64,000 bases of DNA from Sphingobium soli. GTDB lineage: Bacteria > Pseudomonadota > Alphaproteobacteria > Sphingomonadales > Sphingomonadaceae. Made by a program: the position numbers and the translations under genes. The notes under the pieces were generated by a model. The model was not told the DNA's origin and ran no database searches. It was given only the letters and a program-made list of their open reading frames with translations. The stretch is taken from the NCBI RefSeq assembly GCF_020782245.1, contig NZ_JAJGNP010000001.1, forward strand, positions 478,433 through 542,432. The letters run 5' to 3'. Positions 17,811 to 25,169 of the stretch are shown piece after piece; within the stretch, counting starts at the first letter, position 1, and every line of letters starts with the position of its first letter.

Positions 17811-17915
17811 ATGTTCATTGCCAAGATCCAGAACGCCGCCGTCGCCTTTTTCGGCGCCGTTGTCGTCGCCAGCCTGTTTGTCGGCGCAGCGGTTCCGGTC
17901 GCGCCGATCGCCTGA
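17811..17915 (+). CDS. 34-residue membrane microprotein
   Basis: The reading frame starts MFIAKIQNAAVAFFGA and ends VPVAPIA. AGGGAG lies about 9 nt before the ATG. After a short polar start, residues 9-28 form one hydrophobic helix, so an inner-membrane peptide is likely. It lies between a sigma-54-like promoter and the PspC gene, 48 bp upstream of the latter, and is probably co-transcribed with it. I know no assigned function. Its position suggests an envelope-stress peptide similar in role to small Psp proteins (inference). Confidence 0.6.
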   Translation: MFIAKIQNAAVAFFGAVVVASLFVGAAVPVAPIA

Positions 17916-17963
17916 TCACCGCACCCGCTTTCCCCAAACTTGAGACAACAGAAGGCCAACGTC

Positions 17964-18149
17964 ATGAACAGCAATTTCACCCTCGACCGCCGCCATGGCA
18001 AGATCATGGGCGTTTGCGCTGGGCTTTCCAATCGCACGGGCATCGACGTCACGCTCATCCGCGTCGCCTTGGTGCTATTGACGCTGTGCGCATTGGGACC
18101 GATTGGCGTCGCCGCCTATCTGCTGGCCGGATGGCTGGCAGAAGGGTGA
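17964..18149 (+). CDS. pspC: PspC-domain protein (minimal)
   Basis: The product is 61 residues, essentially one PspC domain: LDRRHGKIMGVCAGLSNRTG followed by a membrane helix (TLIRVALVLLTLCALGPIG...AYLLAGWL). In E. coli PspC is about twice as long and signals envelope stress to PspA. No pspA, pspB or pspF is adjacent, so this is a reduced form. A terminator follows at 18181-18218. The upstream sigma-54-like promoter fits phage-shock regulation. Confidence 0.85.
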   Translation: MNSNFTLDRRHGKIMGVCAGLSNRTGIDVTLIRVALVLLTLCALGPIGVAAYLLAGWLAEG

Positions 18150-18180
18150 CGCCCACAGTTCTGGAAACCGATCAAATACT

Positions 18181-18218
18181 AAAAAGGCCGCCCCGATTAA
18201 TCGGATAGCGGCCTTTTT
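18181..18218 (+). terminator. terminator after pspC
   Basis: AAAAAGGCCGC pairs with GCGGCCTTTTT over 11 bp around a 16-nt loop that itself contains CCGATTAATCGG, a smaller palindrome. It lies 31 bp after the pspC stop. Confidence 0.85.
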
Positions 18219-18260
18219 CGGTTCTGGGCGAGCCCAAATGCCGATGCGGCAACGCCGCTG

Positions 18261-18344
18261 TCAGGCATAAAGTACCGAATAAAATGTCACCATCTGCACG
18301 CCAACGGCAGCAGCGAGGACGGCTCCTTGAAAGATCTGACGCAT
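18261..18344 (-). CDS. 27-residue membrane microprotein
   Basis: The frame begins MRQIFQGAVLAAAVGVQMV and ends YSVLYA before TGA. GGAG lies 7 nt before the ATG in good position. Nearly the whole peptide is one hydrophobic helix with an Arg-Gln start, typical of inner-membrane microproteins. It is convergent to the pspC unit and lies downstream of the DUF72 region on the other side. No function is known; support is from the ribosome binding site and composition. Confidence 0.5.
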   Translation of the reverse strand: MRQIFQGAVLAAAVGVQMVTFYSVLYA

Positions 18345-18467
18345 TATTGACTCCATTGTTGCGAAGGACGGTGGTCCCTGCATGTGTAAGGAGCAATTAG
18401 GTCCGTCATATCATTGTAACAATCGCAAAGCCTGACTTTCCGATTGCAACAAACGCAATGGTGTCGG

Positions 18468-19208
18468 TCAGGCCAGCGCCGCGATCATCGCCTGTGCGGC
18501 GGCCGGGTTGCGCTCCTTCGCGCCACTGATGAAAAAGCCATAGACATCGCCGGTTTCGGCCAGCCTTTCTGCACGTCTGGCCCATCGATCGATATCGGCA
18601 GGGGCATAGCCGGTTGGCTCGTCCGCCCTCGTCTGCATCAGCCGCAGATACGCAAAGCCGGCGTCATGGCCGGCGATTGCGGGATAGTCCTCATGATCCG
18701 CCAGCACCACCGCTGCCCCGGCCGCCTTCGCCATGTCGAGAAAGGCAGGATCATCGAAACTCTCATGCCGTACCTCCAGCGCATGCCGAAGCCGCACGCC
18801 ATCGACAGCATCAGGCAGCAATTTCAGGAATGCGCTAAAATCATCGGGATCGAACCGTTTGGTGGGCATGAATTGCCACAGGATCGGCCCCAGCCTGTCG
18901 CCCAGTTCTGCTATCCCCTGCCCGGTAAATTTCGCGATCGATTCGCCTGCCTCGGCCAGGATCTTGCGGTTCGTGCAGTAACGCGAGGCTTTCACCGCAA
19001 ACTGAAACCCATCGGGCACCGCCTTGGCCCAGTTGGCAAAGGTCGCGGGCTTCTGGCTGCTGTAATAGGTCGCGTTCACCTCGGTGGCGGTCAGATGCTC
19101 GCCGACATAGGCCAGTTCTTCCTTCTGACGCAGGCCTGGCGGATAGAAGCTGCCGCGCCACGGCTCATAGACCCATCCGCCAATCCCTGTCCTGATCCGT
19201 CCTGCCAT
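18468..19208 (-). CDS. DUF72 (YecE-like) protein
   Basis: The product is 246 residues of the DUF72 TIM-barrel family. Landmarks are IRTGIGGWVYEPWRGSFYP at the start, EVNATYYS, FAVKASRYCTN, PILWQFMP and LEVRHESF. The family is widespread, and its biochemical role is not settled. It stands alone; a predicted plus-strand DUF2061 gene starts 115 bp away on the other side. Confidence 0.88.
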   Translation of the reverse strand: MAGRIRTGIGGWVYEPWRGSFYPPGLRQKEELAYVGEHLTATEVNATYYSSQKPATFANWAKAVPDGFQFAVKASRYCTNRKILAEAGESIAKFTGQGIAELGDRLGPILWQFMPTKRFDPDDFSAFLKLLPDAVDGVRLRHALEVRHESFDDPAFLDMAKAAGAAVVLADHEDYPAIAGHDAGFAYLRLMQTRADEPTGYAPADIDRWARRAERLAETGDVYGFFISGAKERNPAAAQAMIAALA

Positions 19209-19322
19209 GCCATACCTCCTGCCCCGCGACAGTGATCGTCAGAGCCGATCAGAACCAGCAAAAAATGCCATTAGCAAGGTTTGCGAATGGTTCTTATTTG
19301 CAGGTCCGTTCAGGAGATACCC

Positions 19323-19559
19323 ATGTCGCTCGACCTCATCAAGACTGCCACGTATTTGACGATCCATCTGACCGTCGGCTTCACCGTCGCTTATGTCATG
19401 ACCGGGTCCCTCGCCCTGGCGGGCGGCATCGCGCTTATCGAACCGATGATTAATGCAGTAGCCTTCTTTTTCCATGAGAAGGCCTGGAAATCCGTGACAA
19501 TGAGCGTGCCACCAGCATCTGATCGCAGATGGCCGCGTGATCAGGCGCGCTTTGCGTGA
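19323..19559 (+). CDS. DUF2061 small membrane protein
   Basis: The product is 78 residues. SLDLIKTATYLTIHLTVGFT, GSLALAGGIALIEPMINAV and FFFHEKAWK form the DUF2061 pattern of two helices ending in a His/Lys/Trp motif. The ATG at 19323 has AGGAG a few bases upstream. The C-terminal 20 residues are polar and poorly conserved-looking. The function of the family is unknown. Confidence 0.8.
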   Translation: MSLDLIKTATYLTIHLTVGFTVAYVMTGSLALAGGIALIEPMINAVAFFFHEKAWKSVTMSVPPASDRRWPRDQARFA

Positions 19560-19565
19560 ATCTGT

Positions 19566-20228
19566 CTATTTTGCTGTCCGTTTAAGCCCCAGCAGCCAGG
19601 GCTTGGGTGCGCGCGAAGGGGTCGGCCTGCCATCGAGGCGACGAGCGCGCAAAATCCTGATCGGCTTGACGATCATCTGCCCGCGCATTGGCCCCGAGCC
19701 GCAGCAGGTGGGCACCGCGAGGATTTTCTTCACCACATCCATTCCCGCCACCACATGGCCAAAGGCGGCATAACCGATATAGGTGCCGCGCGCGTCCATA
19801 TTGGGCGTTGCGCCGACGGTGATGAAGAAGTTGCCCGCGGCCGAATTGGGTCGATTGGGCCGCGCCATAGATACGGTCGCATCCAGATGGCGAAGCCCGG
19901 TCTGGCTGGTCGGTTCATGCCTGATCGGGGGAAGCGACCGGCGCAAATCCGTGTCGATGCCGCCTTGGATCAGCCCCAGCTTGGGATTGCTCTTGCGCCG
20001 CGCCGCCCGGTAGAAGGTAACGCCGTCGAAGCGGCCATCATCGACATAGGTGAGGAAATTCGCCGATGTGCGCGGCGCTCGCTTCAGATCTACGGCAATC
20101 ACCATCGTTCCCACCGACGTTTCGACCGCCACTCGGGTATAGCCTGGGGTCGGCTTGTTTGCGGGAAGCGCGAGCACCGCCGAGGGCGCGAGGCTGAAGA
20201 GCAAGAGAAGCAAGCGAAAGAGCGGCAT
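19566..20228 (-). CDS. exported peptidyl-prolyl cis-trans isomerase (cyclophilin)
   Basis: The product is 220 residues. A leader (PLFRLLLLLFSLAPSAVLA) precedes a cyclophilin-type domain: VETSVGTMVIAVDLKRAPRT, NFLTYVDDGRFDGVTFYRA, GNFFITVG and FGHVVAGMDVV. Several canonical residues vary: KSNPKLGLIQGG replaces the usual VIxxFMIQGG, which is common in this exported subgroup. It should help fold periplasmic or outer-membrane proteins. The C-terminal tail is basic (SRAPKPWLLGLKRTAK). Confidence 0.88.
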   Translation of the reverse strand: MPLFRLLLLLFSLAPSAVLALPANKPTPGYTRVAVETSVGTMVIAVDLKRAPRTSANFLTYVDDGRFDGVTFYRAARRKSNPKLGLIQGGIDTDLRRSLPPIRHEPTSQTGLRHLDATVSMARPNRPNSAAGNFFITVGATPNMDARGTYIGYAAFGHVVAGMDVVKKILAVPTCCGSGPMRGQMIVKPIRILRARRLDGRPTPSRAPKPWLLGLKRTAK

Positions 20229-20319
20229 GGCCCCCGTCCGTAATTGCGCCGCAGGTCAGGCGCAACCGGACTGCGCCCTCACGTCGCCCGACATGGCAAA
20301 TCAACGACCTCGATGGCAA

Positions 20320-20353
20320 AGAAAAAGCGGCGCCCACGTCAAGGCGCCGCTTC
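20320..20353 (-). terminator. terminator of the entericidin/CsbD unit
   Basis: On the minus strand AAGCGGCGCC pairs with GGCGCCGCTT around an 8-nt loop, followed by TTTCTTT. It lies 19 bp after the entericidin stop. Confidence 0.85.
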
Positions 20354-20371
20354 CCATTCTAACAGTCTGAC

Positions 20372-20506
20372 TTACTTGGCCTGACCCGATGCGTCCGACA
20401 CGGCGCCGCCGGCCGATCGGAGGTCCTTACCAGCGCCGTTGACAGTATTGCAGGCAGCAAGGCCAAGCGTCACAACAGCGGTCAGAGAAATAATGATTGC
20501 CTTCAT
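20372..20506 (-). CDS. entericidin A/B family lipoprotein
   Basis: The product is 44 residues: a lipoprotein signal ending GLAAC (Cys19), then NTVNGAGKDLRSAGGAVSDA. This NTxxGxGxDxxxxG pattern is the entericidin signature. AAGGAT lies 6 nt before the ATG. In E. coli the A/B pair acts as a toxin-antidote of stationary phase; here only one copy is seen, so that role should not be assumed. It is 26 bp downstream of a CsbD gene and ends in a strong terminator. Confidence 0.9.
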   Translation of the reverse strand: MKAIIISLTAVVTLGLAACNTVNGAGKDLRSAGGAVSDASGQAK

Positions 20507-20532
20507 GGCCATATCCTTTTTGTTATTGCCCA

Positions 20533-20793
20533 TCAGGCGCGGTTGCCGCGCGTCAGGATCGACAGGGTTGCAAGAGCCAGCGATCCCAGCGCGAGCAGGC
20601 TGACAAGCGGGCGTTCTTCATAGAGGCGACGAGCGCTGTCCAGGACGTCGCCCAACATCGTCTCGACCTTGCCTTCGATCTGACGGCCTTGGCCGCGCAG
20701 TTCGGTGCCGGTGTCGCCTGTGACCTTACCCAGGCCTTCCTCAAGCGCGCCTGCCTTTTCCTTAATCGCGCCTATGATCGTATGATTGTTCAT
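20533..20793 (-). CDS. CsbD-like stress protein with C-terminal membrane helix
   Basis: The product is 86 residues. The first 50 are CsbD-like (IIGAIKEKAGALEEGLGKVTGD, then GQGRQIEGKVE), and the rest forms a hydrophobic helix (LVSLLALGSLALATLSIL) ending in Arg. CsbD proteins are induced in general stress, with unknown biochemistry. AGGAG precedes the ATG. It is 36 bp from the PhnA-like gene and 26 bp from entericidin, all on the minus strand, so an operon is likely. Confidence 0.85.
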   Translation of the reverse strand: MNNHTIIGAIKEKAGALEEGLGKVTGDTGTELRGQGRQIEGKVETMLGDVLDSARRLYEERPLVSLLALGSLALATLSILTRGNRA

Positions 20794-20829
20794 TACAGTC
20801 TCCTCTAAATCTGGATGGTAATGGGATTT

Positions 20830-21690
20830 TCAGGGGTTGCGCCGGGCGGCGACTACGCCACCCGCCGACGCCGCCGCCGCGCCGAGCAGCATGACGATGA
20901 ACAAGGTAAACGCGGTGCCAGCGGCATAGTCAGCGCCCTTGCTGCCGGCGTCGATCGCGATTTCCACCGCGTTGCGCTTGGCGGCGACGAAGTCCTGACG
21001 CGCCTTTTCCACCTTCGCCCGCGCGTCCGACTGGCTGATCTTCCGCTGGGCGGCGACGATCATGGCGACGCGATTTTCCGCCTCCTGGCCTTCAGCGCCA
21101 CCGCGCGCCATGGCGGGCAGTTCGGCGATTATCGCCTTGCGACCTTGTTCGGGGGTCATGGCTGCCGGGTCGGACGGGGTGTCGTCCAGCAGCGCTGACA
21201 CCTGCGCTTCGACATCCGTCTTGTCGATACCAGCTGCCTTTGCCACGGCAGGGGTTATGGCACTCGCGCTGGCGGTTGTCGCGCCAGCGATGCCGCCAAC
21301 GGTCCGGAACGCACCACCCACGAGACCACCGATCGCGGAACTCAGCAGATAAAATGTGATCAGCAAGGTGAGGCCCCATATGGCGACACCATGCAGGACG
21401 CCGTCCACCGGCCGCCGCGTATGCGCAATCGTCGTCGCCGCATAGGCGCCAGTCGCCAGGGCCAGGATAGTGCTGATCGTCCACCAGATGATAGCGCCGA
21501 TGCCCAGGCCGCCCGCGCTTGCGCCGCCCTTGCCGTTGGGGTCAATGGCCGACAGCCCTATGCCTGCTCCCAACAGGCCCAGCATCAATTCGATCGCCAG
21601 CGCGGTCACGGTGCCGACGACCAGTGCGGACCAACTCATTCGCGGGGTGACACGGACGTCAAAATGGGGATCCGTCATGGTGGTAGCCAT
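20830..21690 (-). CDS. PhnA-like multi-pass membrane protein
   Basis: The product is 286 residues. Four or five hydrophobic helices lie in the first 150 residues (SWSALVVGTVTALAIELMLG, GLGIGAIIWWTISTILALA, and a Gly-rich GGLVGGAFRTVGGIAGA stretch). A charged helical region follows (about 165-245) and then a last helix near the C-terminus. It resembles alphaproteobacterial proteins often labelled PhnA-like, a label unrelated to phosphonate metabolism. AAGGAG supports the ATG at 21690. Its CsbD neighbours on both sides suggest a stress or osmotic role (inference). Confidence 0.7.
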   Translation of the reverse strand: MATTMTDPHFDVRVTPRMSWSALVVGTVTALAIELMLGLLGAGIGLSAIDPNGKGGASAGGLGIGAIIWWTISTILALATGAYAATTIAHTRRPVDGVLHGVAIWGLTLLITFYLLSSAIGGLVGGAFRTVGGIAGATTASASAITPAVAKAAGIDKTDVEAQVSALLDDTPSDPAAMTPEQGRKAIIAELPAMARGGAEGQEAENRVAMIVAAQRKISQSDARAKVEKARQDFVAAKRNAVEIAIDAGSKGADYAAGTAFTLFIVMLLGAAAASAGGVVAARRNP

Positions 21691-21734
21691 GGCAAACTCC
21701 TTTTTTCTTTAGATCTAAATGGTCAAACGCTAGC

Positions 21735-21917
21735 TTATGTCTTCAGCGTTTTGATAGCGGCTTCCACAATATCAGCCGCGTCTGCCTCCAGCCTTCCGGC
21801 GCGCTTTTCGGCGGCACCTTCCGCCTGCGTTTCCCGGTCTCCAGTGATTTTTCCGATCGCTTCCTTGATCGCCCCTTTCACCCGGCGGACATCGCCTGCT
21901 GTACGATCCTTGCCCAT
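21735..21917 (-). CDS. CsbD-family stress protein
   Basis: The product is 60 residues, soluble and charged: RRVKGAIKEAIGKITGDRET, then AEGAAEKRAGRLEADAADI. This is the CsbD pattern without a membrane helix, unlike the second copy 1 kb away. AAAGGAGGA lies right before the ATG. It begins the likely CsbD-PhnA-like-CsbD-entericidin unit, 120 bp downstream of the PAS-LuxR regulator on the same strand. Confidence 0.85.
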   Translation of the reverse strand: MGKDRTAGDVRRVKGAIKEAIGKITGDRETQAEGAAEKRAGRLEADAADIVEAAIKTLKT

Positions 21918-22036
21918 GCATTCCTCCTTTCTGGCGGTGCCCGATGGCAGCGCCGATAGTGGAGAAATAAGCCCGGCCGGTCGCGACGAGCAGATGCAGA
22001 ACTACTAAATCATATGGTATTTATGCATCAAAAATA

Positions 22037-23512
22037 TTAGCGAATGGGGCGCTGGAGGGGGTAGCCGCGCTCACGCGCCCATAATATGGCTTGCGCCCGC
22101 CGGTTGACGCCGATCTTAGCGTAGACGCGCGCCACATGATTGCGCAACGTGTTGCGGGATACGCCCATTTCCTTGGCAATAGCCGCATCGTCACCTCCTT
22201 CGCACAGCAGGCTCAGCACCTCCTTTTCCCGGCGCGTCAATTCGCTGGTTTCGACAGGTCGGGCAGCACCATGAGGTGCGCGAAGATTGGCGAGTTTTTC
22301 CACCACCGTTCGGCTGAACCAGTTGGTATCCTTCATCACGGCCTCGATCGCACCGATCAGTTCGAGTTCGCTGTGACGCCGTTCGTGAATGTCCTGTATC
22401 ACCCACAGAATACAGGTATCCTTACGCAGCGAAATGGATGCCGCGGACACCAGGCAGTCCGTTATCCCGCCATCCTTGGCCCGCAGCCGGGCGTCTCGGC
22501 CGCGAAAGGCCGTGCGTTCAGCTAAGTCTTCCAACGCGGCATCAAGAAATTTTGGCTCTTCCCACAAGCGAAGCGCCGGCATCGCTTTCCCCATCGCCTC
22601 GTCGGGAGACCAGCCGGTCAGCTGATGAAAGGCGTCATTAGTATCGCACAGCAGGCGTTCGTCCCAGGTCGTGATCGCCATAGCCACGGGCGCAAGCCGA
22701 AAGGTTGTGACAAAACGTTCCTCGCTATGCCGCAGTTCATTTTCCGCCTGCCGCCGAGGTTCGAGGTCGGCGAAGGAGAACAGCATGCAGGGTTCATCAT
22801 CCAGTTCGACGGGTTGCCCCGCAACGATGACCAGCTTGCGCCCGCCATCGGGCAAGTCCAGGTCCGCCTGCATCTGCGGCACCATTCGCCCTTCGCGCAG
22901 GCGCTCCTTCGCGACATCCAGAGCGGCTGCATCCTTTAGAATGTCTATATCATACAGCGCCCGGCCGAGAACCTCGTCCTTCTGGTAGCCGGTCAGGTCC
23001 AGGAAGCCTTGGTTGACCTTTACATAGCGTTGGTCGGCCAAGCGCATGATGACGGCGGGGGCGGGATTGACGTTGAAGGTCTGCTCGAAACGCTGCTCAG
23101 CTTCGAACCGCAGCGAGACGTCCTGAATCACGAGTACAAGCAGATCCGGATCGCCATTCATATCAGTCAGAATGAGGCTGCGTATCTGATGAATCCAGCG
23201 CGGATCTTCCTCGCCCTGGGGGATGACCTCTACGATGACCTGGCTGAAGGATTCACCGGCAATCACCCGATCAAGCGGATAATCACCCTCCCCGAGCCGG
23301 TGATTGTTGCGATACCGCAGTTGGAAGCGACGCCGGTAGTCATCGACATCCTTCCCCAGCCCCGTCAGATCCTCGACACCGTGCATCCGCAACGCGGCAT
23401 CATTTGCCCACAACAGGGATTGATGGGCGTCGACCAGCAGGACGCCTTCACTCAGGCTGCCAATGATGTGACGAAGGCGATCGAGATCGATCAGAGGATG
23501 CGCGTTGGTCAT
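22037..23512 (-). CDS. PAS-domain LuxR-type transcriptional regulator
   Basis: The product is about 491 residues from the ATG at 23512. Three PAS-like modules follow each other (about 10-130, 135-255 and 260-400; typical blocks are NAAPAVIMR-like NPAPAVIMRLADQRY, FLDLTGYQKDEVLG and APVAMAITTWDERLLC). A LuxR helix-turn-helix is at about 420-490 (SELTRREKEVLSLLCEGG, AIAKEMGVSRNTLRNHV). A GTG at 23566 would add 18 residues but lies 6 bp from the IS junction. It probably senses an internal signal and may control the stress cluster downstream (inference). Confidence 0.85.
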   Translation of the reverse strand: MTNAHPLIDLDRLRHIIGSLSEGVLLVDAHQSLLWANDAALRMHGVEDLTGLGKDVDDYRRRFQLRYRNNHRLGEGDYPLDRVIAGESFSQVIVEVIPQGEEDPRWIHQIRSLILTDMNGDPDLLVLVIQDVSLRFEAEQRFEQTFNVNPAPAVIMRLADQRYVKVNQGFLDLTGYQKDEVLGRALYDIDILKDAAALDVAKERLREGRMVPQMQADLDLPDGGRKLVIVAGQPVELDDEPCMLFSFADLEPRRQAENELRHSEERFVTTFRLAPVAMAITTWDERLLCDTNDAFHQLTGWSPDEAMGKAMPALRLWEEPKFLDAALEDLAERTAFRGRDARLRAKDGGITDCLVSAASISLRKDTCILWVIQDIHERRHSELELIGAIEAVMKDTNWFSRTVVEKLANLRAPHGAARPVETSELTRREKEVLSLLCEGGDDAAIAKEMGVSRNTLRNHVARVYAKIGVNRRAQAILWARERGYPLQRPIR

Positions 23513-23571
23513 GCCGACGTCGTAGCGGCAACGGTCAGATTGCAAAAGCAGCCGATTTGAGATCACGAAAG

Positions 23572-24353
23572 CTAGGCGGCGTGGACAAATTTGAGCCAGT
23601 ATCTGGCGGTAGCGATATGGACCATACCGAGGAAGCTGTTGGCCAGTTGGTCGTATCGGGTGGCGATCGCCCGGTTGATCTTGAGTTGGCCGAACATGCG
23701 CTCGGTTCGGTTGCGCTGCTTGTAGAGCGCCCGGTCGTGCTCGATTTTCACGCGCCGGTTTGACCGTCCGGGGATGACGGCCTCGATATTCCGTTCTGTA
23801 AGATCGGCACGGATTGCGTCGGCGTCGTAGCCCTTGTCGGCGAGCAAGGCGTCAGGTGCGCGTTCTGGTAGGCCGATCAGGGCGTCATAGGCTTTGCAAT
23901 CTGCCGCCTCACCGACCGTTAGATGGAAGGCAAGCGGTCGTCCAAGGGCGTCAGCCAGGCAGTGAAGCTTACTGGTGAACCCGCCCCGCGAGCGGCCAAG
24001 AGCGCGTCGATGAGTCCCCCTTTTCCGCCCGCCGCCGATACGTGGGCGCGGACTGTGGTGCTGTCGATGCTGTAGTGACCGCTATCTGCCATGATCTCAG
24101 CCAGCGTTACGGCGACGGTCTCCCAGACCCCGGCCTCACTCCAACGCCGGAACCGCCGATAGATGGTGTTCCAGCTACCGTATTTAGGCGGTACGTCTCG
24201 CCATGGAGCGCCACATCGAAGCCGCCAGAGAATGCCGTTGATGATGGAGCGATTTTGCTCCGGCCGCCTGCCTCGTCCACGATTTTCAGGCTCAATAGGC
24301 AGCAAGCCCTTTAGAATGCGCCATTCTGCTTCGGTGAGATCGCCCCGGCTCAA
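23572..24353 (-). CDS. IS5-family transposase, two frames joined by -1 frameshift
   Basis: The first frame runs from about 24353 (TTG with GGAGG upstream) and carries LTEAEWRILKGLLPIEPENR and the first acid in YSIDSTTVRAHVSAAGGKGG. At 24016-24024 the minus strand reads AAAAGGGGG. A -1 slip there gives GGTHRRALGRSRGGFTSKLH and continues through LLADKGYDADAIRA (second Asp) and RNRTERMFGQLK (Glu). This completes a DDE transposase of about 260 residues, as in IS427-group elements with programmed frameshifting. The stop TAG lies in the flanking CTAG at 23572-23575, just outside the element's end. Confidence 0.85.
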
Positions 24354-24383
24354 ACCCGCCTCCAAAAGGCAGCCTTGAATCAA

Positions 24384-24929
24384 TCCTCGCGAAGCACGTC
24401 AACCGGCTTCAGGCTCCCAGCGACGGGCTGATCAGTTGGTGTGATGGCCGTATCGACGAATACCAGCGTCACGAAGATCATCGAGCGTGTGCTCATCCCC
24501 CGGTCGCATATATGGCTCGACTGACGCAATCCCATCAGAACACCGGGCAAGCGCCGCACCGTCTTCCGGCACCACGACGTTGTACCCGCCTGCGGTATTC
24601 TTACGAAGCAGCCAAGTTCCTTTCGCGCGACACACGATAGGTATGCTGAACCGTCAGCACCCTGACCATCTTGCTGGGTAAGGCACCTTCGATGACACGC
24701 GCCACCCGCAAATCGACGAACTATGGCCACGACATGATGATGCAGTCACTGCCGCAATCGCCGATCTCGCTCGGTACTTGGTCAACGGGTAGCGCACGAA
24801 CTTTCGCATCCTAGCACATCGGCTCGGCCAGAGCCGGCAGAAGGCGTTGCAAGGCCAATCAATATGGCGGCGGTCGAGCGCGTGTTATAGATCACCAACC
24901 AAGGCTACACGCGCGAAGGCCGACCGTCA
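24384..24929. other. passenger or foreign segment inside the IS
   Basis: After the transposase start the sequence should soon reach the right inverted repeat but instead runs 550 bp further. Neither strand has a strongly coding frame of any length. On the minus strand, 24432-24635 is open for 67 codons from GTG and reads KGTWLLRKNTAGGYN then VVVPEDG, but the plausible start near 24672 is in another frame. A frameshifted small gene is therefore possible. On the plus strand near 24690-24795, DDTRHPQIDELWP is a short tail-like frame. The segment looks like degraded captured DNA. Confidence 0.5.
24432..24635 (-). pseudogene. possible frameshifted small gene in the IS passenger
   Basis: Sixty-seven codons run from a GTG, ending RDAGIRRYGHHTN. 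No ribosome binding site precedes this GTG. An ATG at about 24672 in the -1 frame reads VRVLTVQHTYRVSR, which would join naturally to KGTWLLRKN if one base were changed. The composition is ordinary, and I do not recognise the family. It may be a decayed cargo gene or a chance frame. Confidence 0.3.
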
Positions 24930-24994
24930 CTAATTTGTCCACGCGGCCTAGGAATATCGACGTCCAGTCGATCCAATGCCACCCAAAAGCAAGG

Positions 24995-25069
24995 TGGTGA
25001 CCCCTACGGGAATCGAACCCGTGTTTCAGCCGTGAAAGGGCCGCGTCCTAACCGCTAGACGAAGGGGCC
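24995..25069 (-). tRNA. tRNA-Glu (anticodon TTC)
   Basis: The 75-nt gene reads GGCCCCTTCGTCTAGCGGTT at its 5' end on the minus strand. The acceptor arm pairs GGCCCCT with AGGGGTC (one G-T pair). The anticodon loop has TTC flanked by CT and AC, the T-arm has GGTTCGATTCC, and CCA is encoded. The IS ends 43 bp away but does not disrupt it. Confidence 0.95.
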
Positions 25070-25169
25070 GTTCGGCGGCACTGCCGGGCAGCGCTGCGAA
25101 GCGAGGGCGCAATTAGGCGGGGACGGGAAAAGGGTCAACCCCTAAACGCCAAGAAAATTGCAAACTCGC

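Larger units (their letters stand above)
23576..24947. mobile_element. IS5-family insertion sequence with extra right-hand DNA
   Basis: The ends are imperfect inverted repeats: GCGGCGTGGACAAATT on the left (23576-23591), and GCCGCGTGGACAAATT on the right when read from 24947 inward. They differ at one of 16 bases. CTAG flanks both ends (23572-23575 and 24948-24951), consistent with a 4-bp target duplication. The length is 1372 bp, about 550 bp more than a usual member of this type. The transposase occupies the left 780 bp and the rest has no recognised gene. Confidence 0.7.

Noticed and set aside
24690..24795. IS66-type transposase tail (HPQIDELWP)
   Set aside because: Only a short stretch resembles the HPxxRIDxLxPW ending, with no other IS66 part in the region. 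Chance similarity cannot be excluded.
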